Shown: positions 10,114 through 18,391 of the stretch, piece after piece
How the letters are laid out: each line of letters begins with the position of its first letter
How positions within the stretch are numbered: the first letter of the stretch is position 1
Source: Dyella flava
Lineage (GTDB): Bacteria; Pseudomonadota; Gammaproteobacteria; Xanthomonadales; Rhodanobacteraceae
Direction of reading: 5' to 3'
DNA: 64,000 nucleotides
Assembly: GCF_016904955.1 (NCBI RefSeq)
Contig: NZ_JADIKE010000036.1
Coordinates: 76,021 to 140,020, forward strand
Made by a program: the position numbers and the translations under genes
The notes under the pieces: generated by a model
Told to the model about the DNA's origin: nothing
Databases searched by the model: none
What the model saw: the letters and a program-made list of their open reading frames with translations, nothing else

Positions 10114-10713
10114 ATGGCTTTGCGTTATCTGGCTCTGGGTGACTCCTACACCATCGGCGAGGACGTGCTGGCTAATCAGCGCTGGCCGATGCAGCTCACT
10201 GAAAAGCTGCGCGGGCAGGGTCTGGTTATCGACGACCCGCAGATTGTCGCGGTCACCGGCTGGACCACGGACGAATTGTCCGACGGCATCGACAAGGCCG
10301 AGCTCGCTGCAAGCTATGACCTGGTCACCCTGCTGATCGGCGTCAACAATCAATATCGGGGCCGGCCGGCCGAGGAATACCGTGCTCAGTTCCGCGCCTT
10401 GCTGCTGCGCGCGATGAGCCTGGCTGGCAAGCGCCCGCAACGTTTGGTGGTGGTTTCCATTCCCGATTGGGGCGTTACGCCATTCGGCCACCAGAGTGGC
10501 CGCAATCTGCGGCAGATCGCGGCGGAACTGGATGCATTCAATGGGATCGCCCATGCGGAAACCCTTGAGGCCGGCGCCCGGTTCGTGAATATCACCGGCA
10601 TTTCCCGCGACCACGCCAATCTGGTCGCTTCAGACGGCCTGCACCCTTCGGGTGCCCAGTACAGCCTGTGGACCCAGGCGATCGAACCCGTCGTGCGGGC
10701 CGCTTTAAGCTAA
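10114..10713 (+). CDS. SGNH/GDSL-family hydrolase
   Basis: 199 residues with no signal peptide, so probably cytosolic. Block I is LALGDSYTIGED with the nucleophilic serine, block III is IGVNNQYRG, and block V is SDGLHPSGAQY with the Asp-x-x-His pair, completing the SGNH set. Family members are esterases, lipases or thioesterases; the substrate cannot be told from sequence. It starts 3 bases after alaA and is probably translated from the same transcript. Family confident, reaction unknown. Confidence 0.85.
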   Translation: MALRYLALGDSYTIGEDVLANQRWPMQLTEKLRGQGLVIDDPQIVAVTGWTTDELSDGIDKAELAASYDLVTLLIGVNNQYRGRPAEEYRAQFRALLLRAMSLAGKRPQRLVVVSIPDWGVTPFGHQSGRNLRQIAAELDAFNGIAHAETLEAGARFVNITGISRDHANLVASDGLHPSGAQYSLWTQAIEPVVRAALS

Positions 10714-10822
10714 GAAAGCTCGGGGAAAGGCCGGCAGCAACCTCTTTGCAACCTTTTCGCCATCACTTGGTGACGTTGCAGTATGAGACTGAGCACCCGG
10801 CAACCAACCGGGGACCGACGCC

Positions 10823-11680
10823 ATGGCCATCCTTCGCTGCCGAAGCGCATTCATTTCCGACGTTCATCTGGGCACACCTGACTGCAAGGCGGCTTACCTG
10901 CTGGATTTCCTGCGGCAGCTGCAGTGTCAGAAGCTGTATCTGGTGGGCGACATCATCGACCTGGAAGCCCTGAGCCGCCGCCGCTGGTGGCATCCAGACC
11001 ACGGAACCGTGATCGCCGAAGTGCTGGATATGGCACGTCGCGGGGTCGAAGTCACCTACATTCCCGGCAACCACGATGCCGCACTGCGCGGCATGGTCGG
11101 GCAATCGATCTGCGGCGTACGCATCGAACTGGATGCCGTGCACGTGGGCGCCGACGGACGCCGTTATCGCGTCAGCCACGGCGACGAATACGATCCCGAG
11201 CAGATCGGACGCAGCTGGATGTTGCATATCGGCGAAGCCATGCATCGCTTCATCTGCTGGGGCAACCGCCGCGTGAACGCCTGGCGCCGCCGTATGGCGC
11301 TCCCCTATCTGCCGTTGTCGATCATTGTGAAATCGCACATCGGCAAGGCCCTGGCCTATATCCGCGCGTATGAAGAACGCGTGGCCACCGACGCGCGCGA
11401 ACGAGGCATGGACGGTCATATCTGTGGCCACATCCATTACGGCCAGGTACGCACCATCGATGGCGTGGTCTACCTCAACGATGGCGACTGGGTGGAACAC
11501 TGCACCGCACTGATCGAGGACGAGGTCGGGGCGATGGAACTGATCCACTGGAGCGAGCAGCCCACGGCACTGGGCCGCGCCAGCCGCGAACTGGTCATGC
11601 CCTCGCCCACCGCCGCACTGGCCCTGGCGCCGCTGGCCCGTCGCAAGACTGAACTGGAAGACCTGCGCCCGGCAGCCTGA
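10823..11680 (+). CDS. LpxH-like metallophosphoesterase (UDP-2,3-diacylglucosamine diphosphatase family)
   Basis: 285 residues from ATG 10823 with GGGGA upstream. Calcineurin-like phosphoesterase motifs appear in order: SDVHLGTPD, VGDIIDLEAL, GNHDAALRG, SHGDEYDP and GHIHYG, so the di-metal site is complete. The family (COG2908) includes LpxH, which cleaves UDP-2,3-diacylglucosamine to lipid X. The basic segment around AWRRRMALPYLPLS and the closing sequence place this nearer the longer LpxH2-like members than canonical E. coli LpxH (about 240 residues). Whether it is the essential lipid A enzyme or a paralogue cannot be decided here. Confidence 0.8.
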   Translation: MAILRCRSAFISDVHLGTPDCKAAYLLDFLRQLQCQKLYLVGDIIDLEALSRRRWWHPDHGTVIAEVLDMARRGVEVTYIPGNHDAALRGMVGQSICGVRIELDAVHVGADGRRYRVSHGDEYDPEQIGRSWMLHIGEAMHRFICWGNRRVNAWRRRMALPYLPLSIIVKSHIGKALAYIRAYEERVATDARERGMDGHICGHIHYGQVRTIDGVVYLNDGDWVEHCTALIEDEVGAMELIHWSEQPTALGRASRELVMPSPTAALALAPLARRKTELEDLRPAA

Positions 11681-11702
11681 CGTCCGCTCCAGGGCCGAAA
11701 AA

Positions 11703-11728
11703 GGGGCGAGCTGGCCACCTCGCCCCTC
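11703..11728 (+). terminator. Hairpin after the phosphoesterase gene (weak terminator candidate)
   Basis: Stem GGGGCGAG / CTCGCCCC with an 8-nt loop about 25 bases past the stop codon. There is no T-run, so intrinsic termination is doubtful. Confidence 0.35.
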
Positions 11729-11809
11729 GCCCTCTCCCCGCCTTGAACGCGCCCAATCCGCCAGCATATGCAAGGGGATACAATGGCCTTTCCCCACCGG
11801 AGCCCCTAC

Positions 11810-12733
11810 ATGTCCCTCGACAGCACCACCCGCGAACGTATCGAAAGCCTGCTCAAAGACCACCGCGTGGTGTTGTTCATGAAGGGCACCCGCCAGCAGC
11901 CGATGTGCGGCTTCTCCGCCGCCGCCACCAACACCCTCAACGAACTGCTGCCGGAATACCACACTGTCAACGTGCTGGAAGATCCGGAAATCCGCGAAGG
12001 CATCAAGGCATTCGGTAACTGGCCGACCATTCCGCAGCTTTATGTGGATGGCGAACTGGTCGGCGGCGCCGACATCATTCGCCAGATGTATGGCAGCGGT
12101 GAACTGCACCAGCTGTTCGGTGCCGCAGCCCCGGACCGCACGCCGCCTGAAATCACCATCACCGACAAGGCCGCCGAGGCGATCCGCCAAGGCACGGCCA
12201 ACGCCCAGGGTCTTGCGTTGCATCTGGAAATCGGCCCGGACCATAGCGCCGGCTTCCAGCTCGCACCGAGCAGTGATCACGACATCGTGGTGGTCGCCAA
12301 CGGCATCGAAGTGCATTTCGATCCCGCCAGCGCACAGCGCGCCAAGGACATCGTGATCGACTGGGTCTCCACCATGCAGGGTGAGGGTCTGAGCCTGAAG
12401 TTTCCGGGCGCCACCGAGCTGAAATCGATGAGCGTGCATGAGTTGAAACAGCGCCTGACCAAGGGTGATATCACACTGATCGACGTACGTCCGGCCCAGG
12501 GCCGCATGATGGCGGCGCCGCTGCCGCAGGCGCGTGTACTGGAAGAAGAAGGCTACGCCGCACTCGCTGCGCTGCCCAAGGACACCGCACTGGCCTTTAT
12601 CTGCCATCACGGCATCTCCAGCCGCAGTGCTGCCGAACGCTTCATCGCGCACGGCTTCACCAACATCTATAGCGTCGATGGTGGCATGGATGCATGGGCG
12701 GCTGAGATTGATTCGAGCGTACCGCGCTACTGA
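11810..12733 (+). CDS. Three-domain monothiol glutaredoxin (Grx4 - degenerate IscA-like - rhodanese)
   Basis: 307 residues from ATG 11810, with CGGAG 8 nt upstream. Residues about 1-108 are a monothiol glutaredoxin with the CGFS active site (MKGTRQQPMCGFSAAA) and NWPTIPQLYVDGELVGGADI, the Grx4/GrxD class that binds Fe-S clusters with glutathione. Residues about 115-205 resemble the A-type scaffold fold (EITITDKAAEAI, then GLSLKFPGATE) but lack all three cluster-binding cysteines. Residues about 208-307 are a rhodanese domain with cysteine in FICHHGISSRSAAERF. A function in Fe-S trafficking or sulfur/redox handling is inferred. The gene stands alone and is closed by a strong terminator. Confidence 0.9.
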   Translation: MSLDSTTRERIESLLKDHRVVLFMKGTRQQPMCGFSAAATNTLNELLPEYHTVNVLEDPEIREGIKAFGNWPTIPQLYVDGELVGGADIIRQMYGSGELHQLFGAAAPDRTPPEITITDKAAEAIRQGTANAQGLALHLEIGPDHSAGFQLAPSSDHDIVVVANGIEVHFDPASAQRAKDIVIDWVSTMQGEGLSLKFPGATELKSMSVHELKQRLTKGDITLIDVRPAQGRMMAAPLPQARVLEEEGYAALAALPKDTALAFICHHGISSRSAAERFIAHGFTNIYSVDGGMDAWAAEIDSSVPRY

Positions 12734-12761
12734 ACCCCATCCCGAGCGCATCCCCGCAATG

Positions 12762-12797
12762 AAAAAGCACGAGGTTCAAAACCTCGTGCTTTTTTTG
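12762..12797 (+). terminator. Rho-independent terminator after the glutaredoxin fusion gene
   Basis: Perfect 11-bp stem 12766-12776/12780-12790 (AGCACGAGGTT/AACCTCGTGCT), loop CAA, followed by a run of seven T. Confidence 0.95.
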
Positions 12798-13397
12798 TGC
12801 CTTGAATGACCCGACTCCCCGACCTGGCGTGTAGTTGCACGGACAAGAACTATCGAGCAGGGAATTCGGCAACATCGACTTCCCAGTGGATCTTTTTGCG
12901 ACACCCTTCGAGGTCATCGGTTCAGATAGACAGCTATCTAACCCACTCCCCTTCGCGTACTTTCACGACCCACATGCATGTAAGCCTAATGCCATAACTT
13001 CAGCAAGAAGTATGCAAAGCACACAAGCATAAACGGACAGAAAGCAAGGTTCTCGCCTACATCGGAAAACTATCTGGTGTGAATAAACAGTTGTATCGCA
13101 TGCCTTTTGATGTAACGACATCAAGGTGATGTCAGGCACGACATGCGCAACGATTCCCGCATGTGCAATTGCCGCCACCAAGCGCCGTAGCCATTTTTCG
13201 GTCAAGTAACCGTTGCACAGCAACTCCTCCAAGCCATAGCGTGTGTCCAGCCAGCGCATCGCTTGTTCGGCGAACCCGCACTCGTGACGGGCACATTCGG
13301 CGCCTCGGCAAACAAACCCATCGAGAGCAGCGCTCGGACGCTGCAACTTTCGAGGCGTTACCGCTTCGCGGTAGCGGCTTGCCAACTGGAGGGATCC
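12798..13397. other. 600-bp leader/intergenic region upstream of the first TonB-dependent receptor
   Basis: No confident gene. The left part (12830-13130) is relatively AT-rich and probably holds the receptor promoter. Near the right end a 6-bp hairpin (13359-13373, TACCGC/GCGGTA) lies 15 bases before the receptor's Shine-Dalgarno and could influence translation. On the minus strand a stretch at about 13050-13300 encodes a protein-like peptide with no convincing start (see findings). Confidence 0.45.
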
Positions 13398-16300
13398 ATG
13401 CAGATTCGTCAAAACAACCAAGCACGCCATCGCAAAATCGCGATGAGCATCGCCCTCGTGCTCGGCATGGGCGGCGGCGCCGTGCTGGCGCAAAGTACGT
13501 CGGGCTCGATCCACGGAACAGCTGCCGCGGGCGCCGAAGTCACCGCTGTCAATGAAGGCAACGGTTCCTCTCGCACCATTACCGTGGGACCGAGCGGAAC
13601 CTTTCAGTTCAATGCACTGCTTCCGGGCAAGTATCAAGTCAAGCTGATCGATAGCGGCAAAACGAGCACGCAGGAAGTGACCGTACTGGCCGGTCAAGGC
13701 GCCAGCGTGAATCTGGCTGCCGATGTCGCCGCCAGTGCCAGCTCGGCAGATGCCAAGAACCTCGACACCATCAGCGTGTCGGCCAAGTCGATGGCCAATA
13801 TCGACGTGTCCTCGGTGCAAACCAATACCGTGATCACCGCCGAGCAAATGAAGTCGTTACCGATTCCGCGCAATGTGACTGCCATTGCCTTGCTGACGCC
13901 CGGCGCCGTTCAAGGCGACTCAGCCTTTGGCAATCTTGCATCCTTCGGCGGCGCATCCGTTGCCGAAAACAGCTACTACGTCAACGGCTTCAACGTCACA
14001 AACCAATTTGACTCACTGAGCTTTTCGCAGGTTCCGTTCGAAGCGATTGACCAGGAATCAATTCAGGACGGCGGCTATGGCGCCGAATACGGCAACTCGA
14101 CCGGGGGTGTCATCTCGGTCACCACCAAGCGCGGCACGAACGAATGGAAAGGTGGTGTGGATGTCACCTGGAATCCCACATCATTGATGGCGCGCGACCC
14201 GAACGTCTACAAAAAGAACGGCAATCCGCAGTACATCACCAGCGGCAACAGGAACTACCGTTTTGGCAACGCTGACGGCGCACCGGTTGACTTCAATTCG
14301 CGCTGGAACGCCTGGATTGGCGGCCCGTTGATCAAAGACAAATTGTTCGTGTTTGGTCTGGTAAGCCAGACCCAGACCAACTCTGCCGGATATGGCAGTT
14401 ATGTTCCGGGCGGCGCCCCCGCTTCCGGTGGCTACACCGCGCAAACCGAGAAAGATCCGTATTGGTTGCTGAAGGTCGACTGGAACATCAACGACAACAA
14501 CATCCTCGAATACACCGGCTTCAACGACACGCGTCACTACAGTACGGATGTCTACTACGCCGGCTTTGCAACCGATGGCTCCAACCGTCCTTATCATTAC
14601 GATTACCAGGGCGTGGTGAAGAGCAAGGCCGGTGGCCAGAACAATATCCTGAAGTACACCAGCTACATCACCGACGACTTTACGCTGACCACGCAATATG
14701 GCCAGAACAAAAACAGCCGTTATAACGTCGCCTATGCGGCCAATGGCGCGGTGGAATCGTATCCGGGCATTATCACGCAGCAGGCTTCCGGTTGCCCGCG
14801 AATCTCCGATCGCCGCAGCCCGGTGGTAGATGGAAGCATTCCGGCTTATAACCACTGCTCCTTCGTGCCTGGAAGCTTCCTCACCGCCCCTCAGAGCAAC
14901 GACACTCGCAAGTCCTTCCGCATCGACCTGGAGTACAAGCTTGGTGATCATGACATCACCGGCGGCTGGTCACGCGATCGCACGACGTCGTTCTTCGGCC
15001 AGGGCTACGAAGGCGGATCGATGTGGTACTACAGCGGCGATCCCGGCGACTATTCGGCGCAGCAAATCATCTTCAATACCGGCGCCAAAGTAGGTATGAC
15101 GCAGCGCGCCGCGTATCTGCAGGATAACTGGCATATCACCGATAACTTTCTGCTGCGTTATGGCCTGCGCAACGACCAGTTCAACAACCAGAATGGCCTC
15201 GGCCAGACTTACGTCAAGCAGGACCACAACCTGCAGCCACGCCTTGGCTTCTCCTGGGATGTCCATGGTGATTCGACCCTGAAGATCTATGGAAGCGCGG
15301 GCGACTACTCGCTTCCGGTGGACGCCGGCGTCGCCGTTCGCGGTGCGGCGGCTTCCATCTACAGCTATCAAAACTTCAGCTACACGGAGGTCAATCCGGT
15401 CACTGGCGCGCCGATCGATCCGGTTGCCACAGGCCCCATTGCGTATGCGAATGGTGCAGCTGGCATAACCCCCAACCCAACCAGTTACGCAGCGAGCAAT
15501 CTCAAGCCGTTCAAGCAACGGGAATTCATTCTTGGCGCGCAGCAACAAGTTGCCGACTGGACGCTTGGCATCAAGGGAACCTTCCGCAAGGTGCTCACCG
15601 GTATCGACGATATCTGCGATTTCCGTCCGATTGCCAAGTACGCCAATGCAACGTATGGCATGAACCTCCCAACGGATTCACTCTCGCCTCCGTATGACTT
15701 CATCAACGGCTGCTTTATCGGCAACCCCGGCAATCGCGCAGATTTGACGCTGCCGCTTGACCCGAACAATCCAGGCAAGCTTTACCCGATCCATCTGACC
15801 GGCACTGACGTTGGCGAGCCCAGCTACAAACGCAATTACTACGCGCTTTCACTAACGGCTGAGCGCAATTTCATTAACAAGTTCTACTTGAATGTCTCTT
15901 ACACGTTTGCCAAGTCATACGGCAACTCGGAAGGTTTGGTAAATTCCAATATTGGTCAGTCCGACACAGCTACTTCTGAGTTGTTCGACTACCCGGAAAT
16001 CATGATCGGCAACAATGGACCGCAAACCAATGATCACACCCATACGGTGAAGGCTTACGGTGCATGGAAGATCACCCATGAATGGACCGTCGGCGCGAAT
16101 CTTTTGGCGCAAACCGGACGCCCCAGGAATTGCTACGGCGACGCCCCGATTGATTACGATATCGGCGGTTACGGTTCGTCCGGAGGCTCCTCGCCCTATC
16201 TTTACTGCGTGGCGGACGGCGTCGGTCAGTGGGTATCACGTGGCTCCGCCGGAAGGACGCCTACCCTGTGGCAGCTTGATCTGAATGTGGCCTATCAGCC

Positions 16301-16517
16301 TGAGTGGCTCAAGGGCCTTACGCTTCGCGCAACCGTCTTCAATGTGTTCAATAAGCACACCGTACTCAGCGTCAACGAAAACCAGAACGCCAACTACGCA
16401 CCACCTTCCAATGGGGGACAAGGTACGTGGCAGACGTTCAACAACACGACATACCTGACTCCGACAGGTTACCAAGTACCCCGCTACGTCCAGCTCAACG
16501 CCGAGTACGATTTCTGA
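13398..16517 (+). CDS. TonB-dependent receptor, Oar-like (carboxypeptidase-regulatory-like N-terminal domain)
   Basis: 1039 residues from ATG 13398 with GGAGGG at 13388-13393. A Sec signal peptide ends near AVLAQ (about residue 31). Residues about 33-115 form a carboxypeptidase-regulatory/SpaA-like Ig domain (GSIHGTAAAGAEVTAVNEG, GTFQFNALLPGKYQV). A TonB-box-like stretch (LDTISVSAKS) precedes the plug (ITAEQMKSLPIPRN to about residue 240), and the rest is a beta-barrel ending in ...QLNAEYDF with the terminal Phe recognised by the BAM complex. This domain order is typical of the Oar-like outer-membrane receptors abundant in Xanthomonadales. The ligand is unknown. It is followed by a strong terminator and then a TPR-sulfotransferase gene. 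Confidence 0.93.
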   Translation: MQIRQNNQARHRKIAMSIALVLGMGGGAVLAQSTSGSIHGTAAAGAEVTAVNEGNGSSRTITVGPSGTFQFNALLPGKYQVKLIDSGKTSTQEVTVLAGQGASVNLAADVAASASSADAKNLDTISVSAKSMANIDVSSVQTNTVITAEQMKSLPIPRNVTAIALLTPGAVQGDSAFGNLASFGGASVAENSYYVNGFNVTNQFDSLSFSQVPFEAIDQESIQDGGYGAEYGNSTGGVISVTTKRGTNEWKGGVDVTWNPTSLMARDPNVYKKNGNPQYITSGNRNYRFGNADGAPVDFNSRWNAWIGGPLIKDKLFVFGLVSQTQTNSAGYGSYVPGGAPASGGYTAQTEKDPYWLLKVDWNINDNNILEYTGFNDTRHYSTDVYYAGFATDGSNRPYHYDYQGVVKSKAGGQNNILKYTSYITDDFTLTTQYGQNKNSRYNVAYAANGAVESYPGIITQQASGCPRISDRRSPVVDGSIPAYNHCSFVPGSFLTAPQSNDTRKSFRIDLEYKLGDHDITGGWSRDRTTSFFGQGYEGGSMWYYSGDPGDYSAQQIIFNTGAKVGMTQRAAYLQDNWHITDNFLLRYGLRNDQFNNQNGLGQTYVKQDHNLQPRLGFSWDVHGDSTLKIYGSAGDYSLPVDAGVAVRGAAASIYSYQNFSYTEVNPVTGAPIDPVATGPIAYANGAAGITPNPTSYAASNLKPFKQREFILGAQQQVADWTLGIKGTFRKVLTGIDDICDFRPIAKYANATYGMNLPTDSLSPPYDFINGCFIGNPGNRADLTLPLDPNNPGKLYPIHLTGTDVGEPSYKRNYYALSLTAERNFINKFYLNVSYTFAKSYGNSEGLVNSNIGQSDTATSELFDYPEIMIGNNGPQTNDHTHTVKAYGAWKITHEWTVGANLLAQTGRPRNCYGDAPIDYDIGGYGSSGGSSPYLYCVADGVGQWVSRGSAGRTPTLWQLDLNVAYQPEWLKGLTLRATVFNVFNKHTVLSVNENQNANYAPPSNGGQGTWQTFNNTTYLTPTGYQVPRYVQLNAEYDF

Positions 16518-16554
16518 TCGCGACCTGACAAACACGTAACGAGCTCTTCCACCC

Positions 16555-16588
16555 CTCAAGGCCGCCGGTTTCCGGCGGCCTTTCTTTA
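16555..16588 (+). terminator. Rho-independent terminator after the first receptor
   Basis: Perfect 11-bp stem 16558-16568/16572-16582 (AAGGCCGCCGG/CCGGCGGCCTT) with a TTT loop and a T-rich tail. Confidence 0.93.
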
Positions 16589-16666
16589 TACGTCGCCGTA
16601 GTGCGATGTTGATCGCTGATGTAGTCTCATCCATGGATTCAGATCGCGCTTACGGGGAATCGCAGC

Positions 16667-18271
16667 ATGACGGCAAACCAGGCTCACCCGTCGGTGGACC
16701 GTGCGGCCGGCCTGTCGCCGTCCGCACGCCGCTTCCTTGATGAGGCAGGAATGGCGCTTGGGCGTGGGCAGCCTGACGTTGCTGAGCGCGCACTGGTGAG
16801 CGTGCTGGCGCTGGCGCCGCAATGTGCGGAAGCGCACCGGTTGATGGGTATTGCGTTTCAAATGCGCGGCGATCACGTAAAGGCCGTCGAGTCCTTGCAG
16901 CGCGCACTGGCTGTGTGTCCTGGTGATGGCGTGATACTTACCAGCCTGGGCAGCTCGCAGTTCGAGACCGGTGCGATCGATCTGGCATTGGCCAGCTTGC
17001 GGCAAGCCTGCGAGCGCGAGCCGGGCATGGCCTCTGCCTGGTACAACCTGGGCAAGGCGCTCAAGCTCCAGGTGCATACGGATGAAGCGTGCTCAGCCTT
17101 GCAACGTGCGTTGGCGATTGAGCCTGGCCATGTCACCGCACGCATCACCCTCGCCGATGCGCAGGCCAGCCAGGGAAATGTCGCAGACGCCATCGACAAC
17201 TATCGAGACATCCTGCGGCGCCAACCCGGCAACTACAAAGCCTGGTTTGCCTTGGCCAACTTGAAGACCTTGCGTTTTACGGAAAAGGACACCGCCCAAC
17301 TGCATCAGCTTTTTCGGCAGCCCGGCGTGCAAACCGAGGCTCGCCTGTCCATCGGCTTCGCACTGGCCAAGGCGCAGGAAGACCAGAGCAACTATCCCGC
17401 CGCTTTCGAAACGCTACGCGAAGCCAATACGCTCAAGCGTAAGCAGGTGCCGTGGAACGCGTCCGCCGAACGGACGCAGATAGACGCCATCATGAGGGCT
17501 TTTCAAGGTCCCGCACCCGCACCGCTGGACCCGGCCCTGGGCCAGGAGGTGATCTTTATCGTCAGCCTTCCCCGCTCCGGCTCCACGCTCACCGAACAGA
17601 TCCTCGCCTCGCATCCCGACGTCGAGGGCGCCAACGAGATCACCGACTTTCCGCAGGTGATTGACGACGAATCCAGGCGCCGCGGACAACCTTTCCCGCA
17701 GTGGGTCGCCGCGGCGACTGCCGAAGACTGGGCGCGCCTGGGGCGCGATTATCTGCAACGAACCCAACGCTGGCGGGAAAAGCGGCCGCGCTCCACCGAC
17801 AAAAATCTGGTGACCTGGGAACTGGTCGGCGCCATAGCGCGGATGTTGCCGGGTGCGCGCATCGTCAACTCGCGACGCGATCCGCTCGAAACCTGCTTTG
17901 CCTGCTATCGCCAGCTGTTTAGCAATGGCGCGCATTTCAGCTATGACCTGGACGACATGGTCAGCTATTACGCTGACTACGAGCGCCTGATGCGTTACTG
18001 GCAAGAGGTGCTGCCCGGCAAGATTTTCGATCACGTCTACGAAACCCTGCTTACAGACACCGAGCCACAGATTCGCCAGCTGCTCGATTTCTGCGGACTC
18101 GGCTTTGATCCGGCCTGCCTCGCTTTTCATGAAACATCCCGCACCGTGCTCAGTACCGCCAGTGCGGCGCAGGTCCGCCAACCACTGCGCATGGATACGC
18201 CACGCAACACGCGTTACGGTGACAAGCTGGATCCATTGCGCGAACGGCTCCGCGCAGCGGGCCTGATCTGA
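16667..18271 (+). CDS. Tetratricopeptide-repeat sulfotransferase family protein
   Basis: 534 residues. The N-terminal half (about 20-240) is a series of TPR units, for example AEAHRLMGIAFQMRGDHVKAVESLQRAL and the following repeats about 34 residues apart. The C-terminal half is a sulfotransferase domain: the PAPS 5'-phosphosulfate-binding loop is FIVSLPRSGSTLTEQIL (about residue 297) and the 3'-phosphate-binding segment is IVNSRRDPLETCFACY (about 398). No signal peptide is seen, so it probably acts in the cytoplasm, transferring sulfate from PAPS to an unknown acceptor. It sits between two Oar-like receptors that point at it; such pairing is recurrent in Xanthomonadales and Caulobacterales, but its meaning is not known to me. 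Confidence 0.9.
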   Translation: MTANQAHPSVDRAAGLSPSARRFLDEAGMALGRGQPDVAERALVSVLALAPQCAEAHRLMGIAFQMRGDHVKAVESLQRALAVCPGDGVILTSLGSSQFETGAIDLALASLRQACEREPGMASAWYNLGKALKLQVHTDEACSALQRALAIEPGHVTARITLADAQASQGNVADAIDNYRDILRRQPGNYKAWFALANLKTLRFTEKDTAQLHQLFRQPGVQTEARLSIGFALAKAQEDQSNYPAAFETLREANTLKRKQVPWNASAERTQIDAIMRAFQGPAPAPLDPALGQEVIFIVSLPRSGSTLTEQILASHPDVEGANEITDFPQVIDDESRRRGQPFPQWVAAATAEDWARLGRDYLQRTQRWREKRPRSTDKNLVTWELVGAIARMLPGARIVNSRRDPLETCFACYRQLFSNGAHFSYDLDDMVSYYADYERLMRYWQEVLPGKIFDHVYETLLTDTEPQIRQLLDFCGLGFDPACLAFHETSRTVLSTASAAQVRQPLRMDTPRNTRYGDKLDPLRERLRAAGLI

Positions 18272-18290
18272 TCCAGGATTGAACGCCAAC

Positions 18291-18326
18291 GCAAAAGGCC
18301 GCCGGATACCGGCGGCCTTTTGTTTG
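18291..18326. terminator. Bidirectional terminator between the sulfotransferase and second receptor genes
   Basis: Perfect 13-bp stem 18293-18305/18309-18321 (AAAAGGCCGCCGG/CCGGCGGCCTTTT) with loop ATA, between convergent genes. Its core matches the terminator at 16558-16582. Confidence 0.95.
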
Positions 18327-18391
18327 TCGATGTTTCCTTCGTAACGAGGCACCTGACGAATCAAGTGCCGCGCTTTCACACCACGACCCGA

